A DNA stretch of 64,000 nt, from NCBI GenBank assembly GCA_950106755.1, contig OX467092.1, forward strand, positions 11,780,001-11,844,000, given 5' to 3'. A model generated the notes under the pieces. The model was given only the letters and a program-made list of their open reading frames with translations, was not told where the DNA came from and ran no database searches. Of the stretch, positions 11,990 through 25,364 are shown piece after piece. Every line of letters starts with the position of its first letter. Position 1 is the stretch's first letter. Source of the DNA: Climacium dendroides (Eukaryota > Streptophyta > Bryopsida > Hypnales > Climaciaceae). Position numbers and translations under genes: made by a program.

Positions 11990-13379
11990 ATTTCATGACA
12001 TTGGTACTACAAAGTACAGTCAATTTTAAGAGTTTACATTTAAAAAAACATGTGGGTCACTAATTTAATTTTTTCCACACATGCATTGACCAAATCCACA
12101 ACCAAAAAAAAATTAGAACTTGTGGACAAATTTGTTGGGCCCATTTAAATTGGCCTTGATTGAATTTCATGACATTGGTACTACAAAGTACAGTCAATTT
12201 TAAGTGTTTAGTTTTAAAAAAACATGTGGGTCACTAATTTAATTTTTTCCACACATGCATTGACCAAACCCACAAAAAAAGAAAATTAGAACTTGTGGAC
12301 AAATTTGTTGGGCCCATTTAAATTGGCCTTGATTGAATTTCATGACATTGGTACTACAAAGTACAGTCAATTTTAAGTGTTTAGTTTTAAAAAAACATGT
12401 GGGTCACTAATTTAATTTTTTCCACACATGCATTGACCAAACCCACAACCAAAAAAAAATTAGAACTTGTGGACAAATTTGTTGGGCCCATTTAAATTGG
12501 CCTTGATTGAATTTCATGACATTGGTACTACAAAGTACAGTCAATTTTAAGAGTTTACATTTAAAAAAACATGTGGGTCACTAATTTAATTTTTTCCACA
12601 CATGCATTGACCAAATCCACAACCGAAAAAAAATTAGAACTTGTGGACAAATTTGTTGGGCCCATTTAAATTGGCCTTGATTGAATTTCATGACATTGGT
12701 ACTACAAAGTACAGTCAATTTTAAGTGTTTAGTTTTAAAAAAACATGTGGGTCACTAATTTAATTTTTTCCACACATGCATTGACCAAACCCACAACCGA
12801 AAAAAAATTAGAACTTGTGGACAAATTTGTTGGGCCCATTTAAATTGGCCTTGATTGAATTTCATGACATTGGTACTACAAAGTACAGTCAATTTTAAGT
12901 GTTTAGTTTTAAAAAAACATGTGGGTCACTAATTTAATTTTTTCCACACATGCATTGACCAAATCCACAACCAAAAAAAAATTAGAACTTGTGGACAAAT
13001 TTGTTGGGCCCATTTAAATTGGCCTTGATTGAATTTCATGACATTGGTACTACAAAGTACAGTCAATTTTAAGTGTTTAGTTTTAAAAAAACAAGTGGGT
13101 CACTAATTTAATTTTTTCCACACATGCATTGACCAAATCCACAACCAAAAAAAAATTAGAACTTGTGGACAAATTTGTTGGGCCCATTTAAATTGGCCTT
13201 GATTGAATTTCATGACATTGGTACTACAAAGTACAGTCAATTTTAAGTGTTTAGTTTTAAAAAAACAAGTGGGTCACTAATTTAATTTTTTCCACACATG
13301 CATTGACCAAACCCACAAAAAAAGAAAATTAGAACTTGTGGACAAATTTGTTGGGCCCATTTAAATTGGCCTTGATTGA
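11990..13379 (+). repeat. Satellite monomers without a clear HOR
   Basis: Eight monomers of GTGTTTAG and GAGTTTACAT types occur with changing V3 variants. The last ones carry the AAGTGGG form of V2 that dominates the 16-17.8-kb dimers. I saw no repeated order of types inside this stretch and no non-satellite sequence. Confidence 0.8.
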
Positions 13380-14423
13380 ATTTCATGACATTGGTACTAC
13401 AAAGTACAGTCAATTTTAAGAGTTTACATTTAAAAAAACATGTAGGTCACTAATTTAATTTTTTCCACACATGCATTGACCAAATCCACAACCAAAAAAA
13501 AATTAGAACTTGTGGACAAATTTGTTGGGCCCATTTAAATTGGCCTTGATTGAATTTCATGACATTGGTACTACAAAGTACAGTCAATTTTAAGTGTTTA
13601 GTTTTAAAAAAACATGTGGGTCACTAATTTAATTTTTTCCACACATGCATTGACCAAACCCACAACCGAAAAAAAATTAGAACTTGTGGACAAATTTGTT
13701 GGGCCCATTTAAATTGGCCTTGATTGAATTTCATGACATTGGTACTACAAAGTACAGTCAATTTTAAGAGTTTACATTTAAAAAAACATGTGGGTCACTA
13801 ATTTAATTTTTTCCACACATGCATTGACCAAACCCACAACCGAAAAAAAATTAGAACTTGTGGACAAATTTGTTGGGCCCATTTAAATTGGCCTTGATTG
13901 AATTTCATGACATTGGTACTACAAAGTACAGTCAATTTTAAGAGTTTACATTTAAAAAAACATGTAGGTCACTAATTTAATTTTTTCCACACATGCATTG
14001 ACCAAATCCACAACCAAAAAAAAATTAGAACTTGTGGACAAATTTGTTGGGCCCATTTAAATTGGCCTTGATTGAATTTCATGACATTGGTACTACAAAG
14101 TACAGTCAATTTTAAGTGTTTAGTTTTAAAAAAACATGTGGGTCACTAATTTAATTTTTTCCACACATGCATTGACCAAACCCACAACCGAAAAAAAATT
14201 AGAACTTGTGGACAAATTTGTTGGGCCCATTTAAATTGGCCTTGATTGAATTTCATGACATTGGTACTACAAAGTACAGTCAATTTTAAGAGTTTACATT
14301 TAAAAAAACATGTGGGTCACTAATTTAATTTTTTCCACACATGCATTGACCAAACCCACAACCGAAAAAAAATTAGAACTTGTGGACAAATTTGTTGGGC
14401 CCATTTAAATTGGCCTTGATTGA
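13380..14423 (+). repeat. 3-monomer HOR, two copies of 522 bp
   Basis: Copies are 13380-13901 and 13902-14423. The TGTAGGTCAC variant at 13441 recurs at 13963, and the two following monomers, both with CCACAACCGAAA, repeat in the same order. All three monomers are 174 bp long. Confidence 0.9.
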
Positions 14424-15640
14424 ATTTCATGACATTGGTACTACAAAGTACAGTCAATTTTAAGAGTTTAGTTTTAAAAAAACATGTGGGTCACTAATTT
14501 AATTTTTTCCACACATGCATTGACCAAATCCACAACCAAAATAAAATTAGAACTTGTGGACAAATTTGTTGGGCCCATTTAAATTGGCCTTGATTGAATT
14601 TCATGACATTGGTACTACAAAGTAAAGTCAATTTTAAGTGTTTAGTTTTAAAAAAACAAGTGGGTCACTAATTTAATTTTTTCCACACATGTATTGACCA
14701 AACCCACAAAAAAAGAAAATTAGAACTTGTGGACAAATTTGTTGGGCCCATTTAAATTGGCCTTGATTGAATTTCATGACATTGGTACTACAAAGTACAG
14801 TCAATTTTAAGAGTTTACATTTAAAAAAACATGTGGGTCACTAATTTAATTTTTTCCACACATGCATTGACCAAATCCACAACCAAAAAAAAATTAGAAC
14901 TTGTGGACAAATTTGTTGGGCCCATTTAAATTGGCCTTGATTGAATTTCATGACATTGGTACTACAAAGTACAGTCAATTTTAAGTGTTTAGTTTTAAAA
15001 AAACATGTGGGTCACTAATTTAATTTTTTCCACACATGCATTGACCAAACCCACAACCGAAAAAAAATTAGAACTTGTGGACAAATTTGTTGGGCCCATT
15101 TAAATTGGCCTTGATTGAATTTCATGACATTGGTACTACAAAGTACAGTCAATTTTAAGTGTTTAGTTTTAAAAAAACATGTGGGTCACTAATTTAATTT
15201 TTTCCACACATGCATTGACCAAATCCACAACCAAAATAAAATTAGAACTTGTGGACAAATTTGTTGGGCCCATTTAAATTGGCCTTGATTGAATTTCATG
15301 ACATTGGTACTACAAAGTACAGTCAATTTTAAGTGTTTAGTTTTAAAAAAACATGTGGGTCACTAATTTAATTTTTTCCACACATGCATTGACCAAATCC
15401 ACAACCGAAAAAAAATTAGAACTTGTGGACAAATTTGTTGGGCCCATTTAAATTGGCCTTGATTGAATTTCATGACATTGGTACTACAAAGTACAGTCAA
15501 TTTTAAGTGTTTAGTTTTAAAAAAACATGTGGGTCACTAATTTAATTTTTTCCACACATGCATTGACCAAACCCACAACCGAAAAAAAATTAGAACTTGT
15601 GGACAAATTTGTTGGGCCCATTTAAATTGGCCTTGATTGA
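14424..15640 (+). repeat. Satellite monomers, transition segment
   Basis: There are seven monomers without a repeated order that I can see. One carries the AAAGTAAAGTCAA change near 14620, also present near 16359 and 19137 in the following HOR. This suggests the segment shares ancestry with the 16-mer unit. An ATGTATT change at about 14689 is private to this segment. Confidence 0.8.
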
Positions 15641-16509
15641 ATTTCATGACATTGGTACTACAAAGTACAGTCAATTTTAAGAGTTTAGTTTTAAAAAAAC
15701 ATGTGGGTCACTAATTTAATTTTTTCCACACATGCATTGACCAAATCCACAACCGAAAAAAAATTAGAACTTGTGGACAAATTTGTTGGGCCCATTTAAA
15801 TTGGCCTTGATTGAATTTCATGACATTGGTACTACAAAGTACAGTCAATTTTAAGTGTTTAGTTTTAAAAAAACATGTGGGTCACTAATTTAATTTTTTC
15901 CACACATGCATTGACCAAATTCACAACCAAAAAAAAATTAGAACTTGTGGACAAATTTGTTGGGCCCATTTAAATTGGCCTTGATTGAATTTCATGACAT
16001 TGGTACTACAAAGTACAGTCAATTTTAAGTGTTTACATTTAAAAAAACATGTGGGTCACTAATTTAATTTTTTCCACACATGCATTGACCAAATCCACAA
16101 CCAAAAAAAAATTAGAACTTGTGGACAAATTTGTTGGGCCCATTTAAATTGGCCTTGATTGAATTTCATGACATTGGTACTACAAAGTACAGTCAATTTT
16201 AAGAGTTTAGTTTTAAAAAAACATGTGGGTCACTAATTTAATTTTTTCCACACATGCATTGACCAAATCCACAACAAAAAAAAAATTAGAACTTGTGGAC
16301 AAATTTGTTGGGCTCATTTAAATTGGCCTTGATTGAATTTCATGACATTGGTACTACAAAGTAAAGTCAATTTTAAGTGTTTAGTTTTAAAAAAACAAGT
16401 GGGTCACTAATTTAATTTTTTCCACACATGCATTGACCAAACCCACAAAAAAATAAAATTAGAACTTGTGGACAAATTTGTTGGGCCCATTTAAATTGGC
16501 CTTGATTGA

Positions 16510-17897
16510 ATTTCATGACATTGGTACTACAAAGTACAGTCAATTTTAAGTGTTTAGTTTTAAAAAAACAAGTGGGTCACTAATTTAATTTTTTCCACAC
16601 ATGCATTGACCAAACCCACAAAAAAAGAAAATTAGAACTTGTGGACAAATTTGTTGGGCCCATTTAAATTGGCCTTGATTGAATTTCATGACATTGGTAC
16701 TACAAAGTACAGTCAATTTTAAGAGTTTACATTTTAAAAAACAGGTGGGTCACTAATTTAATTTTTTCCACACATGCATTGACCAAATCCACAACCAAAA
16801 AAAAATTAGAACTTGTGGACAAATTTGTTGGGCCCATTTAAATTGGCCTTGATTGAATTTCATGACATTGGTACTACAAAGTACAGTCAATTTTAAGTGT
16901 TTAGTTTTAAAAAAACAAGTGGGTCACTAATTTAATTTTTTCCACACATGCATTGACCAAACCCACAAAAAAAGAAAATTAGAACTTGTGGACAAATTTG
17001 TTGGGCCCATTTAAATTGGCCTTGATTGAATTTCATGACATTGGTACTACAAAGTACAGTCAATTTTAAGAGTTTACATTTTAAAAAACAGGTGGGTCAC
17101 TAATTTAATTTTTTCCACACATGCATTGACCAAATCCACAACCAAAAAAAAATTAGAACTTGTGGACAAATTTGTTGGGCCCATTTAAATTGGCCTTGAT
17201 TGAATTTCATGACATTGGTACTACAAAGTACAGTCAATTTTAAGTGTTTAGTTTTAAAAAAACAAGTGGGTCACTAATTTAATTTTTTCCACACATGCAT
17301 TGACCAAACCCACAAAAAAAGAAAATTAGAACTTGTGGACAAATTTGTTGGGCCCATTTAAATTGGCCTTGATTGAATTTCATGACATTGGTACTACAAA
17401 GTACAGTCAATTTTAAGAGTTTACATTTTAAAAAACAGGTGGGTCACTAATTTAATTTTTTCCACACATGCATTGACCAAATCCACAACCAAAAAAAAAT
17501 TAGAACTTGTGGACAAATTTGTTGGGCCCATTTAAATTGGCCTTGATTGAATTTCATGACATTGGTACTACAAAGTACAGTCAATTTTAAGTGTTTAGTT
17601 TTAAAAAAACAAGTGGGTCACTAATTTAATTTTTTCCACACATGCATTGACCAAACCCACAAAAAAAGAAAATTAGAACTTGTGGACAAATTTGTTGGGC
17701 CCATTTAAATTGGCCTTGATTGAATTTCATGACATTGGTACTACAAAGTACAGTCAATTTTAAGAGTTTACATTTTAAAAAACAGGTGGGTCACTAATTT
17801 AATTTTTTCCACACATGCATTGACCAAACCCACAACCAAAAAAAAATTAGAACTTGTGGACAAATTTGTTGGGCCCATTTAAATTGGCCTTGATTGA
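16510..17897 (+). repeat. 347-bp dimer subrepeat, four copies
   Basis: A 173-bp AAGTGGG monomer alternates with a 174-bp monomer having TTTTAAAAAACAGG. The ACAGG motif falls at 16741, 17088, 17435 and 17782, 347 bp apart each time. Units are 16510-16856, 16857-17203, 17204-17550 and 17551-17897. The last has a CCCACAACC variant in its second monomer. This is a local expansion inside the 16-mer. Confidence 0.9.
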
Positions 17898-19287
17898 ATT
17901 TCATGACATTGGTACTACAAAGTACAGTCAATTTTAAGTGTTTAGTTTTAAAAAAACATGTGGGTCACTAATTTAATTTTTTCCACACATGCATTGACCA
18001 AACCCACAACCGAAAAAAAATTAGAACTTGTGGACAAATTTGTTGGGCCCATTTAAATTGGCCTTGATTGAATTTCATGACATTGGTACTACAAAGTACA
18101 GTCAATTTTAAGTGTTTAGTTTTAAAAAAACATGTGGGTCACTAATTTAATATTTTCCACACATGCATTGACCAAACCCACAACCGAAAAAAAATTAGAA
18201 CTTGTGGACAAATTTGTTGGGCCCATTTAAATTGGCCTTGATTGAATTTCATGACATTGGTACTACAAAGTACAGTCAATTTTAAGTGTTTAGTTTTAAA
18301 AAAACATGTGGGTCACTAATTTAATTTTTTCCACACATGCATTGACCAAACCCACAAAAAAAGAAAATTAGAACTTGTGGACAAATTTGTTGGGCCCATT
18401 TAAATTGGCCTTGATTGAATTTCATGACATTGGTACTACAAAGTACAGTCAATTTTAAGAGTTTAGTTTTAAAAAAACATGTGGGTCACTAATTTAATTT
18501 TTTCCACACATGCATTGACCAAATCCACAACCGAAAAAAAATTAGAACTTGTGGACAAATTTGTTGGGCCCATTTAAATTGGCCTTGATTGAATTTCATG
18601 ACATTGGTACTACAAAGTACAGTCAATTTTAAGTGTTTAGTTTTAAAAAAACATGTGGGTCACTAATTTAATTTTTTCCACACATGCATTGACCAAATTC
18701 ACAACCAAAAAAAAATTAGAACTTGTGGACAAATTTGTTGGGCCCATTTAAATTGGCCTTGATTGAATTTCATGACATTGGTACTACAAAGTACAGTCAA
18801 TTTTAAGTGTTTACATTTAAAAAAACATGTGGGTCACTAATTTAATTTTTTCCACACATGCATTGACCAAATCCACAACAAAAAAAAAATTAGAACTTGT
18901 GGACAAATTTGTTGGGCCCATTTAAATTGGCCTTGATTGAATTTCATGACATTGGTACTACAAAGTACAGTCAATTTTAAGAGTTTAGTTTTAAAAAAAC
19001 ATGTGGGTCACTAATTTAATTTTTTCCACACATGCATTGACCAAATCCACAACAAAAAAAAAATTAGAACTTGTGGACAAATTTGTTGGGCTCATTTAAA
19101 TTGGCCTTGATTGAATTTCATGACATTGGTACTACAAAGTAAAGTCAATTTTAAGTGTTTAGTTTTAAAAAAACAAGTGGGTCACTAATTTAATTTTTTC
19201 CACACATGCATTGACCAAACCCACAAAAAAATAAAATTAGAACTTGTGGACAAATTTGTTGGGCCCATTTAAATTGGCCTTGATTGA

Positions 19288-20675
19288 ATTTCATGACATT
19301 GGTACTACAAAGTACAGTCAATTTTAAGTGTTTAGTTTTAAAAAAACAAGTGGGTCACTAATTTAATTTTTTCCACACATGCATTGACCAAACCCACAAA
19401 AAAAGAAAATTAGAACTTGTGGACAAATTTGTTGGGCCCATTTAAATTGGCCTTGATTGAATTTCATGACATTGGTACTACAAAGTACAGTCAATTTTAA
19501 GAGTTTACATTTTAAAAAACAGGTGGGTCACTAATTTAATTTTTTCCACACATGCATTGACCAAATCCACAACCAAAAAAAAATTAGAACTTGTGGACAA
19601 ATTTGTTGGGCCCATTTAAATTGGCCTTGATTGAATTTCATGACATTGGTACTACAAAGTACAGTCAATTTTAAGTGTTTAGTTTTAAAAAAACAAGTGG
19701 GTCACTAATTTAATTTTTTCCACACATGCATTGACCAAACCCACAAAAAAAGAAAATTAGAACTTGTGGACAAATTTGTTGGGCCCATTTAAATTGGCCT
19801 TGATTGAATTTCATGACATTGGTACTACAAAGTACAGTCAATTTTAAGAGTTTACATTTTAAAAAACAGGTGGGTCACTAATTTAATTTTTTCCACACAT
19901 GCATTGACCAAATCCACAACCAAAAAAAAATTAGAACTTGTGGACAAATTTGTTGGGCCCATTTAAATTGGCCTTGATTGAATTTCATGACATTGGTACT
20001 ACAAAGTACAGTCAATTTTAAGTGTTTAGTTTTAAAAAAACAAGTGGGTCACTAATTTAATTTTTTCCACACATGCATTGACCAAACCCACAAAAAAAGA
20101 AAATTAGAACTTGTGGACAAATTTGTTGGGCCCATTTAAATTGGCCTTGATTGAATTTCATGACATTGGTACTACAAAGTACAGTCAATTTTAAGAGTTT
20201 ACATTTTAAAAAACAGGTGGGTCACTAATTTAATTTTTTCCACACATGCATTGACCAAATCCACAACCAAAAAAAAATTAGAACTTGTGGACAAATTTGT
20301 TGGGCCCATTTAAATTGGCCTTGATTGAATTTCATGACATTGGTACTACAAAGTACAGTCAATTTTAAGTGTTTAGTTTTAAAAAAACAAGTGGGTCACT
20401 AATTTAATTTTTTCCACACATGCATTGACCAAACCCACAAAAAAAGAAAATTAGAACTTGTGGACAAATTTGTTGGGCCCATTTAAATTGGCCTTGATTG
20501 AATTTCATGACATTGGTACTACAAAGTACAGTCAATTTTAAGAGTTTACATTTTAAAAAACAGGTGGGTCACTAATTTAATTTTTTCCACACATGCATTG
20601 ACCAAACCCACAACCAAAAAAAAATTAGAACTTGTGGACAAATTTGTTGGGCCCATTTAAATTGGCCTTGATTGA
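19288..20675 (+). repeat. 347-bp dimer subrepeat, second block of four
   Basis: This is the same alternating dimer block displaced by 2778 bp, with ACAGG motifs from 19519 to 20560. The dimer array was therefore already four units long when the 16-mer was duplicated. Its final monomer again has the CCCACAACC form. Confidence 0.88.
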
Positions 20676-21196
20676 ATTTCATGACATTGGTACTACAAAG
20701 TACAGTCAATTTTAAGTGTTTAGTTTTAAAAAAACATGTGGGTCACTAATTTAATTTTTTCCACACATGCATTGACCAAACCCACAACCGAAAAAAAATT
20801 AGAACTTGTGGACAAATTTGTTGGGCCCATTTAAATTGGCCTTGATTGAATTTCATGACATTGGTACTACAAAGTACAGTCAATTTTAAGTGTTTAGTTT
20901 TAAAAAAACATGTGGGTCACTAATTTAATATTTTCCACACATGCATTGACCAAACCCACAACCGAAAAAAAATTAGAACTTGTGGACAAATTTGTTGGGC
21001 CCATTTAAATTGGCCTTGATTGAATTTCATGACATTGGTACTACAAAGTACAGTCAATTTTAAGTGTTTAGTTTTAAAAAAACATGTGGGTCACTAATTT
21101 AATTTTTTCCACACATGCATTGACCAAACCCACAAAAAAAGAAAATTAGAACTTGTGGACAAATTTGTTGGGCCCATTTAAATTGGCCTTGATTGA

Positions 21197-24100
21197 ATTT
21201 CATGACATTGGTACTACAAAGTACAGTCAATTTTAAGTGTTTAGTTTTAAAAAAACATGTGGGTCACTAATTTAATTTTTTCCACACATGCATTGACCAA
21301 ATCCACAACCAAAAAAAAATTAGAACTTGTGGACAAATTTGTTGGGCCCATTTAAATTGGCCTTGATTGAATTTCATGACATTGGTACTACAAAGTACAG
21401 TCAATTTTAAGTGTTTACTTTTAAAAAAACAAGTGGGTCACTAATTTAATTTTTTCCACACATGCATTGACCAAACCCACAAAAAAATAAAATTAGAACT
21501 TGTGGACAAATTTGTTGGGCCCATTTAAATTGTCCTTGATTGAATTTCATGACATTGGTACTACAAAGTACAGTCAATTTTAAGTGTTTAGTTTTAAAAA
21601 AACATGTGGGTCACTAATTTAATTTTTTCCACACATGCATTGACCATACCTACAACAAAAAAAAAATTAGAACTTGTGGACAAATTTGTTGGGCCCATTT
21701 AAATTGGCCTTGATTGAATTTCATGACATTGGTACTACAAAGTACAGTCAATTTTAAGTGTTTAGTTTTAAAAAAACATGTGGGTCACTAATTTAATTTT
21801 TTCCACACATGCATTGACCAAATCCACAACCAAAATAAAATTAGAACTTGTGGACAAATTTGTTGGGCCCATTTAAATTGGCCTTGATTGAATTTCATGA
21901 CATTGGTACTACAAAGTACAGTCAATTTTAAGAGTTTACATTTAAAAAAACATGTGGGTCACTAATTTAATTTTTTCCACACATGCATTGACCAAATCCA
22001 CAACCAAAAAAAAATTAGAACTTGTGGACAAATTTGTTGGGCCCATTTAAATTGGCCTTGATTGAATTTCATGACATTGGTACTACAAAGTACAGTCAAT
22101 TTTAAGTGTTTAGTTTTAAAAAAACATGTGGGTCACTAATTTAATTTTTTCCACACATGCATTGACCAAATTCACAACCAAAATAAAATTAGAACTTGTG
22201 GACAAATTTGTTGGGCCCATTTAAATTGGCCTTGATTGAATTTCATGACATTGGTACTACAAAGTACAGTCAATTTTAAGTGTTTAGTTTTAAAAAAACA
22301 TGTGTGTCACTAATTTAATTTTTTCCACACATGCATTGACCAAACCCACAAAAAAAGAAAATTAGAACTTGTGGACAAATTTGTTGGGCCCATTTAAATT
22401 GGCCTTGATTGAATTTCATGACATTGGTACTACAAAGTACAGTCAATTTTAAGTGTTTAGTTTTAAAAAAACATGTGGGTCACTAATTTAATTTTTTCCA
22501 CACATGCATTGACCAAATCCACAACCAAAAAAAAATTAGAACTTGTGGACAAATTTGTTGGGCCCATTTAAATTGGCCTTGATTGAATTTCATGACATTG
22601 GTACTACAAAGTACAGTCAATTTTAAGTGTTTACTTTTAAAAAAACAAGTGGGTCACTAATTTAATTTTTTCCACACATGCATTGACCAAACCCACAAAA
22701 AAAGAAAATTAGAACTTGTGGACAAATTTGTTGGGCCCATTTAAATTGGCCTTGATTGAATTTCATGACATTGGTACTACAAAGTACAGTCAATTTTAAG
22801 AGTTTACATTTTAAAAAACAGGTGGGTCACTAATTTAATTTTTTCCACACATGCATTGACCAAATCCACAACCAAAAAAAAATTAGAACTTGTGGACAAA
22901 TTTGTTGGGCCCATTTAAATTGGCCTTGATTGAATTTCATGACATTGGTACTACAAAGTACAGTCAATTTTAAGTGTTTAGTTTTAAAAAAACAAGTGGG
23001 TCACTAATTTAATTTTTTCCACACATGCATTGACCAAACCCACAAAAAAAGAAAATTAGAACTTGTGGACAAATTTGTTGGGCCCATTTAAATTGGCCTT
23101 GATTGAATTTCATGACATTGGTACTACAAAGTACATTCAATTTTAAGAGTTTACATTTTAAAAAACAGGTGGGTCACTAATTTAATTTTTTCCACACATG
23201 CATTGACCAAACCCACAACCAAAAAAAAATTAGAACTTGTGGACAAATTTGTTGGGCCCATTTAAATTGGCCTTGATTGAATTTCATGACATTGGTACTA
23301 CAAAGTACAGTCAATTTTAAGTGTTTAGTTTTAAAAAAACATGTGGGTCACTAATTTAATTTTTTCCACACATGCATTGACCAAACCCACAACCGAAAAA
23401 AAATTAGAACTTGTGGACAAATTTGTTGGGCCCATTTAAATTGGCCTTGATTGAATTTCATGACATTGGTACTACAAAGTACAGTCAATTTTAAGTGTTT
23501 AGTTTTAAAAAAACATGTGGGTCACTAATTTAATATTTTCCACACATGCATTGACCAAACCCACAACCGAAAAAAAATTAGAACTTGTGGACAAATTTGT
23601 TGGGCCCATTTAAATTGGCCTTGATTGAATTTCATGACATTGGTACTACAAAGTACAGTCAATTTTAAGTGTTTAGTTTTAAAAAAACATGTGGGTCACT
23701 AATTTAATTTTTTCCACACATGCATTGACCAAACCCACAAAAAAAGAAAATTAGAACTTGTGGACAAATTTGTTGGGCCCATTTAAATTGGCCTTGATTG
23801 AATTTCATGACATTGGTACTACAAAGTACAGTCAATTTTAAGTGTTTAGTTTTAAAAAAACATGTGGGTCACTAATTTAATTTTTTCCACACATGCATTG
23901 ACCAAATCCACAACCAAAAAAAAATTAGAACTTGTGGACAAATTTGTTGGGCCCATTTAAATTGGCCTTGATTGAATTTCATGACATTGGTACTACAAAG
24001 TACAGTCAATTTTAAGTGTTTACTTTTAAAAAAACAAGTGGGTCACTAATTTAATTTTTTCCACACATGCATTGACCAAACCCACAAAAAAATAAAATTA

Positions 24101-25364
24101 GAACTTGTGGACAAATTTGTTGGGCCCATTTAAATTGTCCTTGATTGAATTTCATGACATTGGTACTACAAAGTACAGTCAATTTTAAGTGTTTAGTTTT
24201 AAAAAAACATGTGGGTCACTAATTTAATTTTTTCCACACATGCATTGACCATACCTACAACAAAAAAAAAATTAGAACTTGTGGACAAATTTGTTGGGCC
24301 CATTTAAATTGGCCTTGATTGAATTTCATGACATTGGTACTACAAAGTACAGTCAATTTTAAGTGTTTAGTTTTAAAAAAACATGTGGGTCACTAATTTA
24401 ATTTTTTCCACACATGCATTGACCAAATCCACAACCAAAATAAAATTAGAACTTGTGGACAAATTTGTTGGGCCCATTTAAATTGGCCTTGATTGAATTT
24501 CATGACATTGGTACTACAAAGTACAGTCAATTTTAAGAGTTTACATTTAAAAAAACATGTGGGTCACTAATTTAATTTTTTCCACACATGCATTGACCAA
24601 ATCCACAACCAAAAAAAAATTAGAACTTGTGGACAAATTTGTTGGGCCCATTTAAATTGGCCTTGATTGAATTTCATGACATTGGTACTACAAAGTACAG
24701 TCAATTTTAAGTGTTTAGTTTTAAAAAAACATGTGGGTCACTAATTTAATTTTTTCCACACATGCATTGACCAAATTCACAACCAAAATAAAATTAGAAC
24801 TTGTGGACAAATTTGTTGGGCCCATTTAAATTGGCCTTGATTGAATTTCATGACATTGGTACTACAAAGTACAGTCAATTTTAAGTGTTTAGTTTTAAAA
24901 AAACATGTGTGTCACTAATTTAATTTTTTCCACACATGCATTGACCAAACCCACAAAAAAAGAAAATTAGAACTTGTGGACAAATTTGTTGGGCCCATTT
25001 AAATTGGCCTTGATTGAATTTCATGACATTGGTACTACAAAGTACAGTCAATTTTAAGTGTTTAGTTTTAAAAAAACATGTGGGTCACTAATTTAATTTT
25101 TTCCACACATGCATTGACCAAATCCACAACCAAAAAAAAATTAGAACTTGTGGACAAATTTGTTGGGCCCATTTAAATTGGCCTTGATTGAATTTCATGA
25201 CATTGGTACTACAAAGTACAGTCAATTTTAAGTGTTTACTTTTAAAAAAACAAGTGGGTCACTAATTTAATTTTTTCCACACATGCATTGACCAAACCCA
25301 CAAAAAAAGAAAATTAGAACTTGTGGACAAATTTGTTGGGCCCATTTAAATTGTCCTTGATTGA
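21197..25364 (+). repeat. Composite HOR on a 2605-bp (15-monomer) period
   Basis: A full unit runs from 21197 to 23801, followed by about nine monomers of a second. TTGTCCTTG (normally TTGGCCTTG) occurs at 21531 and 24136, 2605 bp apart, and again at 25352, a further 1216 bp (seven monomers less two bases). The tail of the full unit, about 22.6-23.8 kb, matches the tail of the 16-mer, including TATTTTCC at 23534 and two dimer units instead of four. The unit is thus a fusion of a new leading segment with the older tail. Confidence 0.85.
22587..23280 (+). repeat. 347-bp dimer subrepeat, contracted block of two
   Basis: ACAGG motifs at 22818 and 23165 mark two dimer units, 22587-22933 and 22934-23280. 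The second carries the CCCACAACC variant that ends each four-unit block upstream, and a private ACATTCAA change near 23135. The first begins with a GTGTTTACTTTT monomer, which marks the junction with the new leading segment. Confidence 0.85.

Larger units (their letters stand above)
15641..21196 (+). repeat. 16-monomer HOR, two copies of 2778 bp
   Basis: Copies are 15641-18418 and 18419-21196. Several rare changes share the 2778-bp offset: GGCTCATT at 16311 and 19089, TATTTTCC at 18151 and 20929, and the AAAGTAAAG change near 16359 and 19137. The value is 16 x 174 less six, so six of the sixteen monomers are the 173-bp type. The copies are nearly identical; one difference I saw is C at 16102 against A at 18880. 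Flanking monomers on either side are of other types, so this is a clean duplication of a whole unit. Confidence 0.92.
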
